Origin: Pseudomonas mosselii
Lineage (GTDB): Bacteria; Pseudomonadota; Gammaproteobacteria; Pseudomonadales; Pseudomonadaceae
DNA: 64,000 nt
Direction of reading: 5' to 3'
Assembly (NCBI RefSeq): GCF_003205295.1
Contig: NZ_QJRP01000013.1
Coordinates: 62,001 to 126,000 of the forward strand
This document shows, piece by piece, positions 26,190 to 35,701 of this stretch. The first letter of the stretch is position 1. Each line of letters begins with the position of its first letter. The notes under the pieces were generated by a model that saw nothing but the letters and a program-made list of their open reading frames with translations, did no database searches and was not told the origin of the DNA. The position numbers and the translations under genes were made by a program.

Positions 26190-28696
26190 TGACCCGCCTA
26201 TCGTTCCCGCGACTGTGTGTCCTGGCCCTGCGCCAGTTGCTGCGCGATGCCCGCGCCAGCGAAGTGCGCGTGCTGTTCTTCGCCTTGCTGGTGGCGGTGG
26301 CGGCCAGTACCGCCATCGGCTACTTCGGCGCCCGCCTCAATGGTGCCATGCAGTTGCGCGCCAGCGAGTTTCTCGGTGCCGACCTGGTCCTGCAGGGCAG
26401 CGCCCCGCCCAGCGCACAACAAATCACCGAAGGCACGGCGCTGGGCCTGGGCCATGCGCGGGTGGTGGAGTTCACCAGCGTGGTCGGCGCCGACAACGGC
26501 ATCCAGCTTTCCAGCATCAAGGCCGCCGACCCCGCCTATCCCCTGCGTGGCCAACTGCGCAGCGCAGCAGCGCCCTACGCCGAGGAAACGCCCGGCGGCG
26601 GCCCGGCGCCGGGCGAGGCCTGGGTCGAGCCGCGCCTGCTCGCGGCGCTGGGCCTGGCCATCGGCGACAGCATCGACGTGGGCATGAAGACCCTGCGCAT
26701 GAGCCGCGTGCTGACCTACGAGCCCGACCGCGCCAACAATTTCTACAGCCTGACGCCACGGGTGCTGATGAACCTCGCCGACCTCGACGCCACGGGGGTG
26801 ATCCAGCCCGGCAGCCGGGTCAGCTACCGTGACCTGTGGCGCGGCGACATCGATGCCCTGCAGCAGTACCGGCAAATGGCGCAAGCGAGCCTGGCCGCCA
26901 ACCAGCGCCTGCTCGACACCCGCGACGGCAACCGGCAGATCGGCGGCGCCCTGGGCAAGGCCGAACGCTACCTGAACATGGCCAGCCTGGTGGCGGTGCT
27001 GCTGGCCGGCGTCGCCGTGGCCCTGTCGGCCAGTCGCTACGCCGCGCGGCGCCTGGACGCCAGCGCCCTGTTGCGTTGCCTGGGGCTGTCCAGGCACCAG
27101 GCTCTTGGCCTCTACAGCCTGCAGCTGGCCATGCTCGGCGTCGTCGCCGCGCTGGTCGGCGCCCTGCTCGGCTGGCTGGCGCAGCTGGGGCTGTTCCGCC
27201 TGCTCGAGGGCCTGCTGCCCAGCCAGGTACCGCCCGGCGGCCTCACCCCGGCGCTGGCCGGCATCGGCACCGGGCTGGTGGCATTGGCCGGCTTCGCCCT
27301 GCCGCCACTGGCGGCCCTTGGCCGCGTGCCGCCATTGCGGGTCCTGCGCCGCGACCTGCTGCCCGTGCCTCCAAGCAGCTGGCTGGTGTATGGCGCCGCC
27401 CTGCTCGCCCTGGGCCTGATCATGTGGCGCCTGAGCCTGGACCTGCTGCTGACCTTCGCCCTGCTCGGCGGCGGACTGATCGCCGCCTTGCTGCTGGGTG
27501 GGTTGCTGTTGCTCGGCCTGCGCAGCCTGCGGCGGTTGCTGGCCGGCGCGCCGCTGGCCTGGCGCCTGGGGCTCGGACAATTGCTGCGCCACCCGCTGGC
27601 CGCCGCCGGCCAAGCCCTGGCCTTCGGCCTGATCCTCCTGGCGATGGGCCTGGTCGCCCTGCTGCGGGCGGAACTACTCGATACCTGGCAGGCGCAGTTG
27701 CCCAAGGACGCGCCCAATCATTTCGCCCTGAACATCCTGCCCGATGAGCGCCAGCCGTTCGCCGAGCGCCTGGCCCAGATCAACGCCACGGCCGCGCCAC
27801 TGTACCCGGTGATCCCGGGTCGCCTGACCCATATCAACGAGCAACCGGTGCGCCAGCTGGTCAGCAAGGAGTCCACCGGCGAGCGCGCCATCCAGCGCGA
27901 CCTCAGCCTGACCTGGGCCGCCGAGCTGCCCCAGGGCAATGCCCTGAGCGCCGGCCAATGGTGGCAACAGGCGCCCGCCAGCGATGACGTGCCTGGGGTT
28001 TCCGTGGAGGCGGAGCTGGCGCAGAGCCTGCACCTGAAACTGGGCGACCTGCTGACCTTCGACATCGGTGGCCAGCAACGCCAAGCCCGGGTCAGCAGCC
28101 TGCGCAGCGTGCACTGGGACAGTTTCCAGCCCAACTTCTACATGATCTTCCAGCCAGGCACCCTGCAAGGCCTGCCCACCACCTACCTCACCAGCTTCTA
28201 TCTGGCGCCGGGCCACGACCAGGAGATCGTCGCGCTGTCCCGCGCGTTCCCGGCGGTGACCGTGCTGCAGGTCGACGCCCTCCTTGCGCAACTTCGCAGC
28301 ATCCTCGCCCAGGTGACCCTGGCAGTGGAGTATGTGCTGCTGTTCGTGCTGGCAGCAGGGCTGGCGGTGCTGTTCGCCGGCCTGCAGGCAACCCTCGACG
28401 AACGCATCCGCCAGGGCGCCCTGCTACGGGCGCTGGGAGCGGCGCGCCCGCTGCTGGTCAAGGCACGGCGCATCGAGTTCGGCCTGCTCGGTGCCGCCAG
28501 CGGCCTGCTCGCGGCACTGGGCTGCGAGCTGATCACCTTCGGTCTGTACCGCCATGCCTTCGACCTGGCCTGGGCACCGCACCCGTCTTTGCTACTCCTG
28601 CCGCTGCTGGGCGCGCTGCTGATCGGCGCCGCCGGTGGCTATGGCACCCGGCGGGCACTGAACAGCAGCCCGCTGGCCGTGTTACGCGAGGGCTGA
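26189..28696 (+). CDS. FtsX-like ABC permease, YbbP type
   Basis: An 835-residue inner-membrane protein. It has an N-terminal TM helix, a large periplasmic domain, a block of TM segments in the middle (about 265-500) and a last FtsX module at the C-terminus (about 700-830), ending LNSSPLAVLREG as is typical of the family. ATG 26189 overlaps the stop of the ATPase gene by one base; a GTG one codon earlier is possible. It may export or extract a lipophilic compound at the inner membrane. Confidence 0.9.
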   Translation: MTRLSFPRLCVLALRQLLRDARASEVRVLFFALLVAVAASTAIGYFGARLNGAMQLRASEFLGADLVLQGSAPPSAQQITEGTALGLGHARVVEFTSVVGADNGIQLSSIKAADPAYPLRGQLRSAAAPYAEETPGGGPAPGEAWVEPRLLAALGLAIGDSIDVGMKTLRMSRVLTYEPDRANNFYSLTPRVLMNLADLDATGVIQPGSRVSYRDLWRGDIDALQQYRQMAQASLAANQRLLDTRDGNRQIGGALGKAERYLNMASLVAVLLAGVAVALSASRYAARRLDASALLRCLGLSRHQALGLYSLQLAMLGVVAALVGALLGWLAQLGLFRLLEGLLPSQVPPGGLTPALAGIGTGLVALAGFALPPLAALGRVPPLRVLRRDLLPVPPSSWLVYGAALLALGLIMWRLSLDLLLTFALLGGGLIAALLLGGLLLLGLRSLRRLLAGAPLAWRLGLGQLLRHPLAAAGQALAFGLILLAMGLVALLRAELLDTWQAQLPKDAPNHFALNILPDERQPFAERLAQINATAAPLYPVIPGRLTHINEQPVRQLVSKESTGERAIQRDLSLTWAAELPQGNALSAGQWWQQAPASDDVPGVSVEAELAQSLHLKLGDLLTFDIGGQQRQARVSSLRSVHWDSFQPNFYMIFQPGTLQGLPTTYLTSFYLAPGHDQEIVALSRAFPAVTVLQVDALLAQLRSILAQVTLAVEYVLLFVLAAGLAVLFAGLQATLDERIRQGALLRALGAARPLLVKARRIEFGLLGAASGLLAALGCELITFGLYRHAFDLAWAPHPSLLLLPLLGALLIGAAGGYGTRRALNSSPLAVLREG

Positions 28697-28705
28697 ACCC
28701 TGGAC

Positions 28706-29908
28706 TCAGGGCTGGCTTGCCTGCACACGGTCGAGCAGGCGCAGCCTGCCCACTACCGCGGCCATGAGCACCACCGGGGCACCGACGGCGATCGCCAGGT
28801 GGTTCAGGTCCAGCGGCGGCATAAAGCTGAGGAACAGTGAGTACAGGGCGCCGGCCATCATCTGCAGAAAGAAGAACTGCCCCGACGACAGGCCGACGTC
28901 CTGGCTGACGCAACGCAACAATCCCGCCTGCGTGATCGGAATGACCATGCCGGTACAGACCAGCAGCGCGATCATCGGCAGCAGGAACACCAGCGTCCCC
29001 GGGCCCACCAGCAGCAGCCCCAGGAACAGACCGATGCAACCACGCGACCCGATCATCGCGGCAAGCGCCAGCAACGCGTCCAGGTCGTGGGTTTGGCTCA
29101 GGCGCCGTGCGGTGGTGCTGCCCGCCACATAGCCGCAGGCACAGGCGCCGATCAGCGCGCCATACTCCAGCTCACTGAAGCCCAGTACCTGCTGGAAGGC
29201 ATGGGACGACGACGACAGCAGCGCAAAGTAGCTCATCCACACCAGGCTGATGCAGGCCGCATTTCGCCGATAGTCAGGGTTGCCCATGTTGCGCCGGTAC
29301 ACGCGCCAGATGGCGCCGAGCGAGCCGATCGGCTGCCCGCCACTCCCCATCGGCCGGGTCAGGCCGACAAATACCAGCAACACCAGCAGGTTGAAGGCGC
29401 CGGCACACAGCAACACCCCGCGCCACCCCAGCTCCGGCAAGGCTGCGCCAGCCAGCAGTGGCACCACGCAAGGCGTGACGGCAATGGCCGAGGCCAGGAT
29501 GCTGAGGATCGGCAGACGTTGCGCTTCGGGGTAGACCTCCCTGACAACCAGGCGCGTGGTCACGGTGCTGACGCAACCGCCGAGCGACTGTAGCAGACGA
29601 CCCAGAATAAACAGGTTGAAGCCCTCGGCACTGGTCGCCAGCACGGCGCCGACCATCGCCAGCGCCAGGCCGCCCAACTGCACCGCCCTGGGGCCAAACC
29701 GGTCGGAAAGCAGCCCGGCCATGATCACCGAAACGGCATAGCCGACCATGTACACCACGAGCGTGTTCTGCACACTCGCCACCCCCACGTGAAGGTCCTG
29801 GGCCAGCCGCGCCGTCGCCGGCACCATTACCCCCAGCCCCACCTGCGGCACCATGGCCGCGCTCAGCAGCGCCAGGGTCAACCAGGGCCTTGTGCTCGGC
29901 GTACTCAT
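28706..29908 (-). CDS. MFS drug-resistance transporter, Bcr/CflA type
   Basis: About 400 residues with 12 predicted TM helices. Motif A after TM2 is GLLSDRFGPRAVQLGG, and motif C-like glycines and prolines lie near ILASAIAVTPCVVPLLAG, as in drug/H+ antiporters of the Bcr/CflA group. I chose MSTPSTRPWL (29908). An ATG at 29962 has a strong AAGGAG, but only three bases away, so the N-terminus could be 18 residues longer. It is divergent from a MocR-type regulator, which probably controls it. Confidence 0.85.
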   Translation of the reverse strand: MSTPSTRPWLTLALLSAAMVPQVGLGVMVPATARLAQDLHVGVASVQNTLVVYMVGYAVSVIMAGLLSDRFGPRAVQLGGLALAMVGAVLATSAEGFNLFILGRLLQSLGGCVSTVTTRLVVREVYPEAQRLPILSILASAIAVTPCVVPLLAGAALPELGWRGVLLCAGAFNLLVLLVFVGLTRPMGSGGQPIGSLGAIWRVYRRNMGNPDYRRNAACISLVWMSYFALLSSSSHAFQQVLGFSELEYGALIGACACGYVAGSTTARRLSQTHDLDALLALAAMIGSRGCIGLFLGLLLVGPGTLVFLLPMIALLVCTGMVIPITQAGLLRCVSQDVGLSSGQFFFLQMMAGALYSLFLSFMPPLDLNHLAIAVGAPVVLMAAVVGRLRLLDRVQASQP

Positions 29909-30097
29909 GCCAGCTTCACCTGTTCGTAGTTGGGTACCCACTGCAGAACCGTCATGACGCATTGACTCCTTCAAAGAATGAATACCGCTTCCGTCAATGC
30001 CCGAAACGCGCGCACAACGGAACCGGGCGCGCTTCTTTGCGCATCGCAACAAATTGTTACGTGCGTTGAGCTTAGGGACTGCGCTGGATACCATGAA

Positions 30098-30126
30098 GGT
30101 CCATTAAGCCTTCCTGCATGTGGACC
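30098..30126. promoter_or_regulatory. Inverted repeat before the MocR gene, possible operator
   Basis: GGTCCA (30098-30103) and TGGACC (30121-30126) face each other with 17 bases between, ending five bases before the MocR start in the region shared with the divergent MFS gene. A related GGATACCAT lies just upstream. Low-confidence operator candidate. Confidence 0.3.
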
Positions 30127-30130
30127 ACTT

Positions 30131-31591
30131 ATGGCCAGAGGCAAACAACCCCTTGCCCTTGACCTTGCCCTGCCGTTCGAGCTGTCCGCCAAACCGTCGG
30201 CCCGCAAGCATCAACTGTTGTATGCCTTCCTGCAGGAGTTGCTCGCCTGCGGCCATCTGGCGCCCGGTACACGACTGCCCTCCACCCGTACCCTTGCCCA
30301 GCGCTGGGGGGTGGCACGGGGCACCGTCGAACTGGTCTTCGAGCAACTCGCCCTGGAAGGTTGCATCCTGCGTCGACAAGGCGCGGGCTCGGTGGTCGCG
30401 CCGCTGCGGCCCGACGCGTTGATCGCGGCCAACGACCAGACCCTGGCCACGCTACCGTGTCCCCGTGAGCCCGTACCCTGCGCCAGCCCTGCCCCCACGC
30501 CCGAAGTCCGGCTGCAGACCGGCGTGCCCTTCATCGCCCGGCTGGCCGACCCGACGCTGCTCGAACAGCGCCACCTGCAACTGACCACCGACACCCTTGC
30601 CACAATCACCGAGAGCGTGCCGCACGCTGGCGACGAGTCGCTCAGACAGGCCATTGCGACACACATCCGCCTCTATCGGGGCATCGAGTGCGACGCCGAC
30701 GACATCGTCGTGACCCAGGGCATCCGCCACACGCTGCATTTCATCAGCCAATGGCTGGAAAGGGACGACGCCATCGCCCTGGAAGACCCTGGCTACTCCT
30801 GGGCCGCACGCCTGTTCGAACAGACCGGCAGGCGTGTGATCTGCGTCGCCGTGGACCAGGCAGGCCTGGACGTCGAGCAACTGGCCAGGCACGACAAGGT
30901 CCGCGCAGTGCACACCACTCCCGCGCACCAGGCTCCGCTGGGCGTCTGCATGAGCGTCCAGCGACGCCAGGCGCTGCTGGCCTGGGCACAGGCCCGCGAT
31001 GCCTACATCGTCGAGGATGACTACGACAGCGAATACAACTACGCCTGCGCGCCACTGCCGGCGATCAAGGCGCTCGACCAGCATGACCGGGTGCTGTTCT
31101 GCGGTAGCTTCAACAAGACCTTGTTCAGCGGGCTGAGGCTGGGTTTCGCGGTTGTGCCGCGAGCCTTGCGCACACGCTTCATCGACTGGCTGGCGGCAGC
31201 GGGACAGACGCCGGGGGTCATCGCCCAGCGAACGGTGCGCCAGTACCTGGTGCGCGGCCACTATGAACGGCACCTGCGCATTGCAAGGCAGACCTACCAG
31301 CGCCGCCGGGACCTGCTGCTCGAACGTCTCGCCGCAATGCCAGGCATGACCATCAGCGGCGAGCAATCCGGCCTGCACTTCGTCCTCTGGTTGCCTGAAG
31401 GCGTCAGTGAACAGGTCTTTTGCGACCGGGCCCGGCAACGCGGGCTGGTGTTGCAGCCGATCGGCCTGTTCTGCCGCAGGCACACCTGGCCGGCCGGCGT
31501 CCTGATCGGTTATGCGGCGCTCACCGATGAACAGATCGAGACGGCGGCACAGGCGCTGGTCGAGGTCTACCGGGCATCGTTGTCCGAATAG
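30131..31591 (+). CDS. MocR-type PLP-dependent transcriptional regulator
   Basis: A 486-residue fusion. The N-terminal GntR winged helix (about 20-90; LPSTRTLAQRWGVARGTVELVFEQL) is joined to a fold-type I aminotransferase domain. The PLP-binding lysine is K329 in CGSFNKTLFSGLRLGF, with EDDYDSEYNY before it. MocR proteins usually activate or repress an adjacent divergent gene, here the MFS pump. The start MARGKQPLALDL is preferred over in-frame starts further up, which lie within the promoter region. Its last 25 bases overlap the 3' end of greB. Confidence 0.9.
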   Translation: MARGKQPLALDLALPFELSAKPSARKHQLLYAFLQELLACGHLAPGTRLPSTRTLAQRWGVARGTVELVFEQLALEGCILRRQGAGSVVAPLRPDALIAANDQTLATLPCPREPVPCASPAPTPEVRLQTGVPFIARLADPTLLEQRHLQLTTDTLATITESVPHAGDESLRQAIATHIRLYRGIECDADDIVVTQGIRHTLHFISQWLERDDAIALEDPGYSWAARLFEQTGRRVICVAVDQAGLDVEQLARHDKVRAVHTTPAHQAPLGVCMSVQRRQALLAWAQARDAYIVEDDYDSEYNYACAPLPAIKALDQHDRVLFCGSFNKTLFSGLRLGFAVVPRALRTRFIDWLAAAGQTPGVIAQRTVRQYLVRGHYERHLRIARQTYQRRRDLLLERLAAMPGMTISGEQSGLHFVLWLPEGVSEQVFCDRARQRGLVLQPIGLFCRRHTWPAGVLIGYAALTDEQIETAAQALVEVYRASLSE

Positions 31592-32052
31592 CTGATGCGG
31601 TTGATGTACCAGGTCGCCTCACCCGTGGGTGTGTGCACCACCACTTCGTCGCCCTCCTCCTTCTTGAGCAGGGCCCGGGCCATGGGCGAGTCGATGGAGA
31701 TGTAGTCGTTGCGCCCATGAATCTCGTCATAACCGACGATGCGAAAGCGCAGCTGCTCGCCGTCGTCGTTCTCGATCTCCACCCAGGCGCCGAAGAACAC
31801 CTTGCCCTCCTGCTGGGGCGAGTACTCGACCACCTTGACGTCTTCCAGGCGCTTGCGCAGGTAGCGCACGCGGCGGTCGATCTCGCGCAGCAGCTTCTTG
31901 TTGTACTGGTAGTCGGCGTTCTCGCTGCGATCACCCAGCGAGGCCGCCCAGGTGACCTTCTGGGTGATTTCCGGGCGATAGACCCGCCACAGGTGGTCAA
32001 GCTCCTGCTTCAGCGCAGCATGGCCTTCGATGGTGATGATGTTGGTGCTCAA
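31567..32052 (-). CDS. greB: Transcription elongation factor GreB
   Basis: Rescues backtracked RNA polymerase by stimulating transcript cleavage. The 161 residues have the N-terminal coiled coil with the acidic tip (GDRSENADYQYNKKLLREIDRR) and the C-terminal FKBP-like domain (ISIDSPMARALLKKEEGDEV), which identify GreB rather than GreA. The start codon is TTG (32050-32052) with GGAGA 8 bases before. The gene converges with and overlaps the MocR gene by 25 bases. Confidence 0.94.
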   Translation of the reverse strand: MSTNIITIEGHAALKQELDHLWRVYRPEITQKVTWAASLGDRSENADYQYNKKLLREIDRRVRYLRKRLEDVKVVEYSPQQEGKVFFGAWVEIENDDGEQLRFRIVGYDEIHGRNDYISIDSPMARALLKKEEGDEVVVHTPTGEATWYINRISYSDNDAR

Positions 32053-32141
32053 CGACTGTCTCCTCAGTGCATCCGCAGCGGGCGACAGGCGCCCACCGGG
32101 AGACCGAGCTTAGCGAAAAAAGGCTGGACGCGACACGCCGC

Positions 32142-32450
32142 TCAACGGCGGGTGATCAACCCCTGGCGGGCGATGCGGGTGAGCTGGCCGATGACCTCGG
32201 CGGCCTCTTCTGCCGCGGGCGCCTGGATCACAGCCAGGTCGAAGCGGTCGTTGCCGTACTGGTCGAGCTGTTCACAGCTGTCGGAGAACTGGATGAGGAA
32301 GGCACAGGCCTGGCCCTTGCGTCGGGAAAAGCCGTCGAGATTGCGCAAAAGCGTGGGTTGATGCTGGCCGCCGAGCAGGATGCGCGGGGTACGGGAAGCC
32401 TGGTTCTTGGCCAGGGGGGTCAAGCAGACACTGGTACGTGGGCAACTCAT
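32142..32450 (-). CDS. Conserved hypothetical protein
   Basis: A 102-residue soluble protein beginning MSCPRTSVCLTPLAKNQ, with a GGAGAG ribosome-binding site upstream. No known domain is recognised; the C-terminal half (DLAVIQAPAAEEAAEVIGQLTRIA) is an amphipathic helix region. It follows greB upstream on the same strand (the two read in the same direction, 89 bases apart). A real gene is supported by codon use and the ribosome-binding site. Confidence 0.6.
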   Translation of the reverse strand: MSCPRTSVCLTPLAKNQASRTPRILLGGQHQPTLLRNLDGFSRRKGQACAFLIQFSDSCEQLDQYGNDRFDLAVIQAPAAEEAAEVIGQLTRIARQGLITRR

Positions 32451-32635
32451 GGAGTCTCTCTCCGCCTCGCTGTTCCCGCTGGGCAGCGGTGGGAGGCGTC
32501 ACCGAACCAGCGCTTTAGCGGTATTTCGGATGACCCGTCGAGGCCTCTCCTGCGCCCCGCAAGTAGCTGTTTAAATCGGCGCAATCGGTATGCTAGAGGC
32601 AGACGCTTGAAGTTACAAGCGCTTGTGCAAAAGCA

Positions 32636-32694
32636 ATCGCGGGGCCAGCCCGCTCCCACGCTGATTGTGGGAGCGGGCTGGCCCCGCGAGCGAT
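32636..32694. repeat. REP pair after the DoxX gene
   Basis: Two opposed short-type copies, ATCGCGGGGCCAGCCCGCTC and complement, with a 7-base centre, ending two bases from the DoxX stop codon. Confidence 0.9.
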
Positions 32695-32696
32695 GA

Positions 32697-33131
32697 TCAG
32701 CGTGCGATCAGACGGTCCAGCGACAGCCGGCCCGCGCCCTCGATCAGCACCGCCACGGTGCCGGCCATCAGCGCCAGGGCGAACTCATAACCGTTGTTGG
32801 ACATGAACAGCCCGTTGCCGATGTGCACCGAGAAGATCGCCACCACCAGGGTCACGCTCAGCGCCAGCGCCGCCGGGCGGGCCAGCAGGCCGACCACCAG
32901 GGCCAGGCCGCCGAAGAACTCGGCGCTGCCGGACAGCAAGGCCATCAGGTAGCCCGGGGCCAGGCCGATGCTTTCCATCCACTGGCCGGTGCCTTCCAGG
33001 CCGTAGCCCCCGAACAGGCCGAACAGTTTCTGCGCGCCGTGGGCCATGAAGATGACGCCGACCAGGATACGCACGACGCTCAGGCCATAACCGGCGCGGG
33101 TGGCGAACAGGGCTTTGAGGGAGTTGTTCAT
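32697..33131 (-). CDS. DoxX family membrane protein
   Basis: A 144-residue inner-membrane protein with four hydrophobic segments. The DoxX/YphA pattern RILVGVIFMAHGAQKLFGLFGG is at 21-42, followed by SAEFFGGLALVVGL. Members are linked to redox or thiosulfate/quinone metabolism, but most are uncharacterised. GGAAG lies 6 bases before the ATG. It is a single gene with an AT-rich upstream region (33160-33240). Confidence 0.9.
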   Translation of the reverse strand: MNNSLKALFATRAGYGLSVVRILVGVIFMAHGAQKLFGLFGGYGLEGTGQWMESIGLAPGYLMALLSGSAEFFGGLALVVGLLARPAALALSVTLVVAIFSVHIGNGLFMSNNGYEFALALMAGTVAVLIEGAGRLSLDRLIAR

Positions 33132-33242
33132 GTTTGCTTCCTTGTTTGAGCAGGTGTGTGTTGGATGAGCGCCATCTTAATCAAATCATCGAATAAGAAA
33201 ATCGCAATAATCGCGTAAAACCTATCGAATAATTCGATTTAT

Positions 33243-34649
33243 CTAGCGCTTCGCCACACGCTCCAGGGAAGCCCGCTCACGGTTGAACGCGAGGAAGTAC
33301 TTGTTGACGCTGTTGACGAAGTTGACCGGCCCCATGCCCACCTGCTCCATGGCGATGCGCTCGGTCTGGAAGAACCACTGGTTGCCATTGAGCCCACGCC
33401 GCCGGGCCTCGGCACGCATGGCCTGGACCCGCTCCGGCCCGAGGTTGTAGGCGGCCAGGATGAACGCCATGCGCTCACGCTCGTTGAGCTGGGGGCTGGC
33501 GAAGAACTTGCGGCGGATCAGCGCCAGGTAGCGGGCGCTGGCCTGGACATTGCCATCCACCGTGGCGGTGTTGCTCACTCCCACCCGCTGGGCCGCCGAC
33601 GGGGTGATCTGCATCAGCCCGTGGGCGCCACCGGTGCCTCGCGCCTTGGGGTCGAGGGTCGACTCCTTGAATGCCAGGGCGGCCAGGTTGAGCCAGTCGA
33701 ACTGCTGGGCGCCGCCGTGCTTCTGCAGCACCGGGCGCACCGACTCCAGGCGCTGGCGGTCCTGTCGAGCCAGCGGGTTGTGCACCCGATACTGGCGCCG
33801 GTAGATGCGCTCGAAGGCCGCGTCCTGGTTGTCCGGCGCGCGGTAGGTGGCGAGGAAGCGATCCACCGCCGCCTGAAGCATCGCCGCGTCCTGGCGCACA
33901 TACCAGCGCATGGCCTGAGGCGGGGCCAACTGCAGTTTGCTGTCCACCCGCAGGCGCGGCATCACCCGCGCCCAGCGCAGGGCGATCGGCCGCTCCACCA
34001 CGGTCAATGGGTAGATGCCGGCCTGGACCATCTCCAGCACATCCTCCACCGCCAGCGTCGGGTCAACCCATTCCACCTTGATCGGCGCCCGCTTGCGCAA
34101 GGCCAACTGCTGGTTGATCGCCTGGATCGCCGCGCCCGCGGCACTGGCGGTGGTCAGGGCGACGGTACGCCCGGACAACTGCTCGGGGCGGCTGTAGCCA
34201 CGCTCACCCTTGCGCCCGACCAGTTGCAGCGGCACCTGGTCGACCACCGGGGCACTGACGCCGACACCGCGCACCACGCTCGGGTCGAGCAGCTCGCCGG
34301 GGGCGGCAAGATCGCCCTCACCCCGCTGCAATGCCGCGAGCAGTTGCTCCTTGGCGCGGGGGATGATCTTCAGGGTGATTTCCTGGCCGTCGGCAACACG
34401 GGCATTGAGGGCGTGCTCCAGGGCGCGCAAGCGGTAGTACTCGACGCCCACCGGCTCGCCCTTGACCTCGCCGGAGCTGTTGCGACTCTGGTTGACCAGC
34501 ACCCGCAGCACCTTGCTCGAGCGGATCTGCGCCAGGTCGCGCGCCTGGCTGGCCGGCACATGCTGCTGCGGCCCGGCTTCGCCGGCAGCGACCGGCCCGG
34601 CGGCCAGCAGCCCGGACAGCGACAGGATCGTCAACAGGGTTCGCAACAT
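33243..34649 (-). CDS. MltF-like membrane-bound lytic murein transglycosylase
   Basis: A 468-residue exported protein. The signal peptide (LRTLLTILSLSGLLAAGPVAAGE) is followed by a periplasmic solute-binding-like domain (about 55-270) and a C-terminal SLT lysozyme-like domain (about 310-460) with FKESTLDPKARGTGGAHGLMQI (catalytic Glu) and AAYNLGPERV. This is the MltF (YfhD) order. It cleaves peptidoglycan glycan strands to anhydro-muropeptides. The start is uncertain between 34649 and 34685, as neither has a clear ribosome-binding site. It is divergent from tatD. Confidence 0.9.
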   Translation of the reverse strand: MLRTLLTILSLSGLLAAGPVAAGEAGPQQHVPASQARDLAQIRSSKVLRVLVNQSRNSSGEVKGEPVGVEYYRLRALEHALNARVADGQEITLKIIPRAKEQLLAALQRGEGDLAAPGELLDPSVVRGVGVSAPVVDQVPLQLVGRKGERGYSRPEQLSGRTVALTTASAAGAAIQAINQQLALRKRAPIKVEWVDPTLAVEDVLEMVQAGIYPLTVVERPIALRWARVMPRLRVDSKLQLAPPQAMRWYVRQDAAMLQAAVDRFLATYRAPDNQDAAFERIYRRQYRVHNPLARQDRQRLESVRPVLQKHGGAQQFDWLNLAALAFKESTLDPKARGTGGAHGLMQITPSAAQRVGVSNTATVDGNVQASARYLALIRRKFFASPQLNERERMAFILAAYNLGPERVQAMRAEARRRGLNGNQWFFQTERIAMEQVGMGPVNFVNSVNKYFLAFNRERASLERVAKR

Positions 34650-34808
34650 GAGGGAAAGGGTCCGAGAGCGGTTGGCAGGCACCATGTGCTGTGATCGATC
34701 CGTGACAAATGACCGCAACAGACCACGGCAAACGTTTGAAGTTCTTGGTTTTTTCTCGATATCCCGGTTTTTGCTATGCTGGCCGCCCCGCGGCACTGAG
34801 GTAGCACC

Positions 34809-35615
34809 ATGCAACTGATCGATATCGGCGTCAACCTGACCAACAGCAGTTTCCACGACCAGCAAGCCGCCATCGTCGAGCGCGCTGTGGAAGCCGGCGT
34901 GGCGCAAATGGTCCTCACTGGTACCAGCCTGGACGTCAGCGCCGAAGCCCTGGAACTGTGCCAGCGCCTGGACGAACCCGGCCAGCGCCTGTTCAGCACC
35001 GCCGGCGTGCACCCCCACGACGCCAGCCACTGGAGCAGCGGCAGCGAACGCCAGCTGCGCGAACTGCTCGCCCAGCCACGGGTGGTGGCCGTGGGCGAAT
35101 GCGGCCTGGACTTCAATCGCGACTTCTCCCCGCGCCCGGCCCAGGAAAAGGCCCTGGAAGCGCAGTTGGCGCTGGCGGTCGAGCTGCGCCTGCCGGTGTT
35201 CCTCCACGAGCGCGAGGCCAGCGAACGCCTGCTGGCGATCCTCAAGGGCTATCGCGACCAGTTGCCCGCCGCCGTGGTGCACTGCTTCACCGGCGAGCGC
35301 CAGGCACTGTTCGCCTACCTCGACCTGGACCTGCACATCGGCATCACCGGCTGGATCTGCGACGAGCGCCGCGGCACCCACCTGCACCCCCTGGTCGGCA
35401 ATATCCCCGAGGGCCGCCTGATGCTCGAGAGCGACGCGCCCTACCTGCTGCCCCGCAGCCTGCGGCCCAAACCGAAGAACGGCCGCAACGAGCCGGCCTT
35501 CCTGCCCGAGGTGCTGCGCGAGGTGGCCCTGCATCGCCATGAAACCGTGGCGCGCACCGCCGCCCACACCAGCGCCTGCGCCCGCGCGTTCTTTGGCCTG
35601 CCTGAGGTTTCTTGA
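34809..35615 (+). CDS. TatD family metal-dependent hydrolase
   Basis: A 268-residue TIM-barrel DNase/hydrolase of the TatD group. [15 protein letters not shown] is the N-terminus, with metal ligands in [31 protein letters not shown] and LESDAPYL. The family has 3'-5' exonuclease activity and roles in DNA repair or protein quality control. It is followed by a chemoreceptor gene after 86 bases. Confidence 0.92.
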   Translation: MQLIDIGVNLTNSSFHDQQAAIVERAVEAGVAQMVLTGTSLDVSAEALELCQRLDEPGQRLFSTAGVHPHDASHWSSGSERQLRELLAQPRVVAVGECGLDFNRDFSPRPAQEKALEAQLALAVELRLPVFLHEREASERLLAILKGYRDQLPAAVVHCFTGERQALFAYLDLDLHIGITGWICDERRGTHLHPLVGNIPEGRLMLESDAPYLLPRSLRPKPKNGRNEPAFLPEVLREVALHRHETVARTAAHTSACARAFFGLPEVS

Positions 35616-35701
35616 CGCATATCAACAAGGCCCCTGGCCTTGGCGGGCACAATGATGGCACCTTGCCAATAATGTTCCCGCCAACTCAGAGAAGACCTAC
35701 C

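Noticed and set aside
26198..27613. Minus-strand 471-codon frame rich in Gln/Ala/Gly
   Set aside because: Lies wholly opposite the FtsX-like permease; composition is typical of an antisense GC-rich frame.
30000..30130. Longer N-terminus for the MocR protein from an in-frame ATG at 29978
   Set aside because: It would add 51 residues without similarity to the GntR domain and cover the shared promoter region; MARGKQPLALDL fits the family start.
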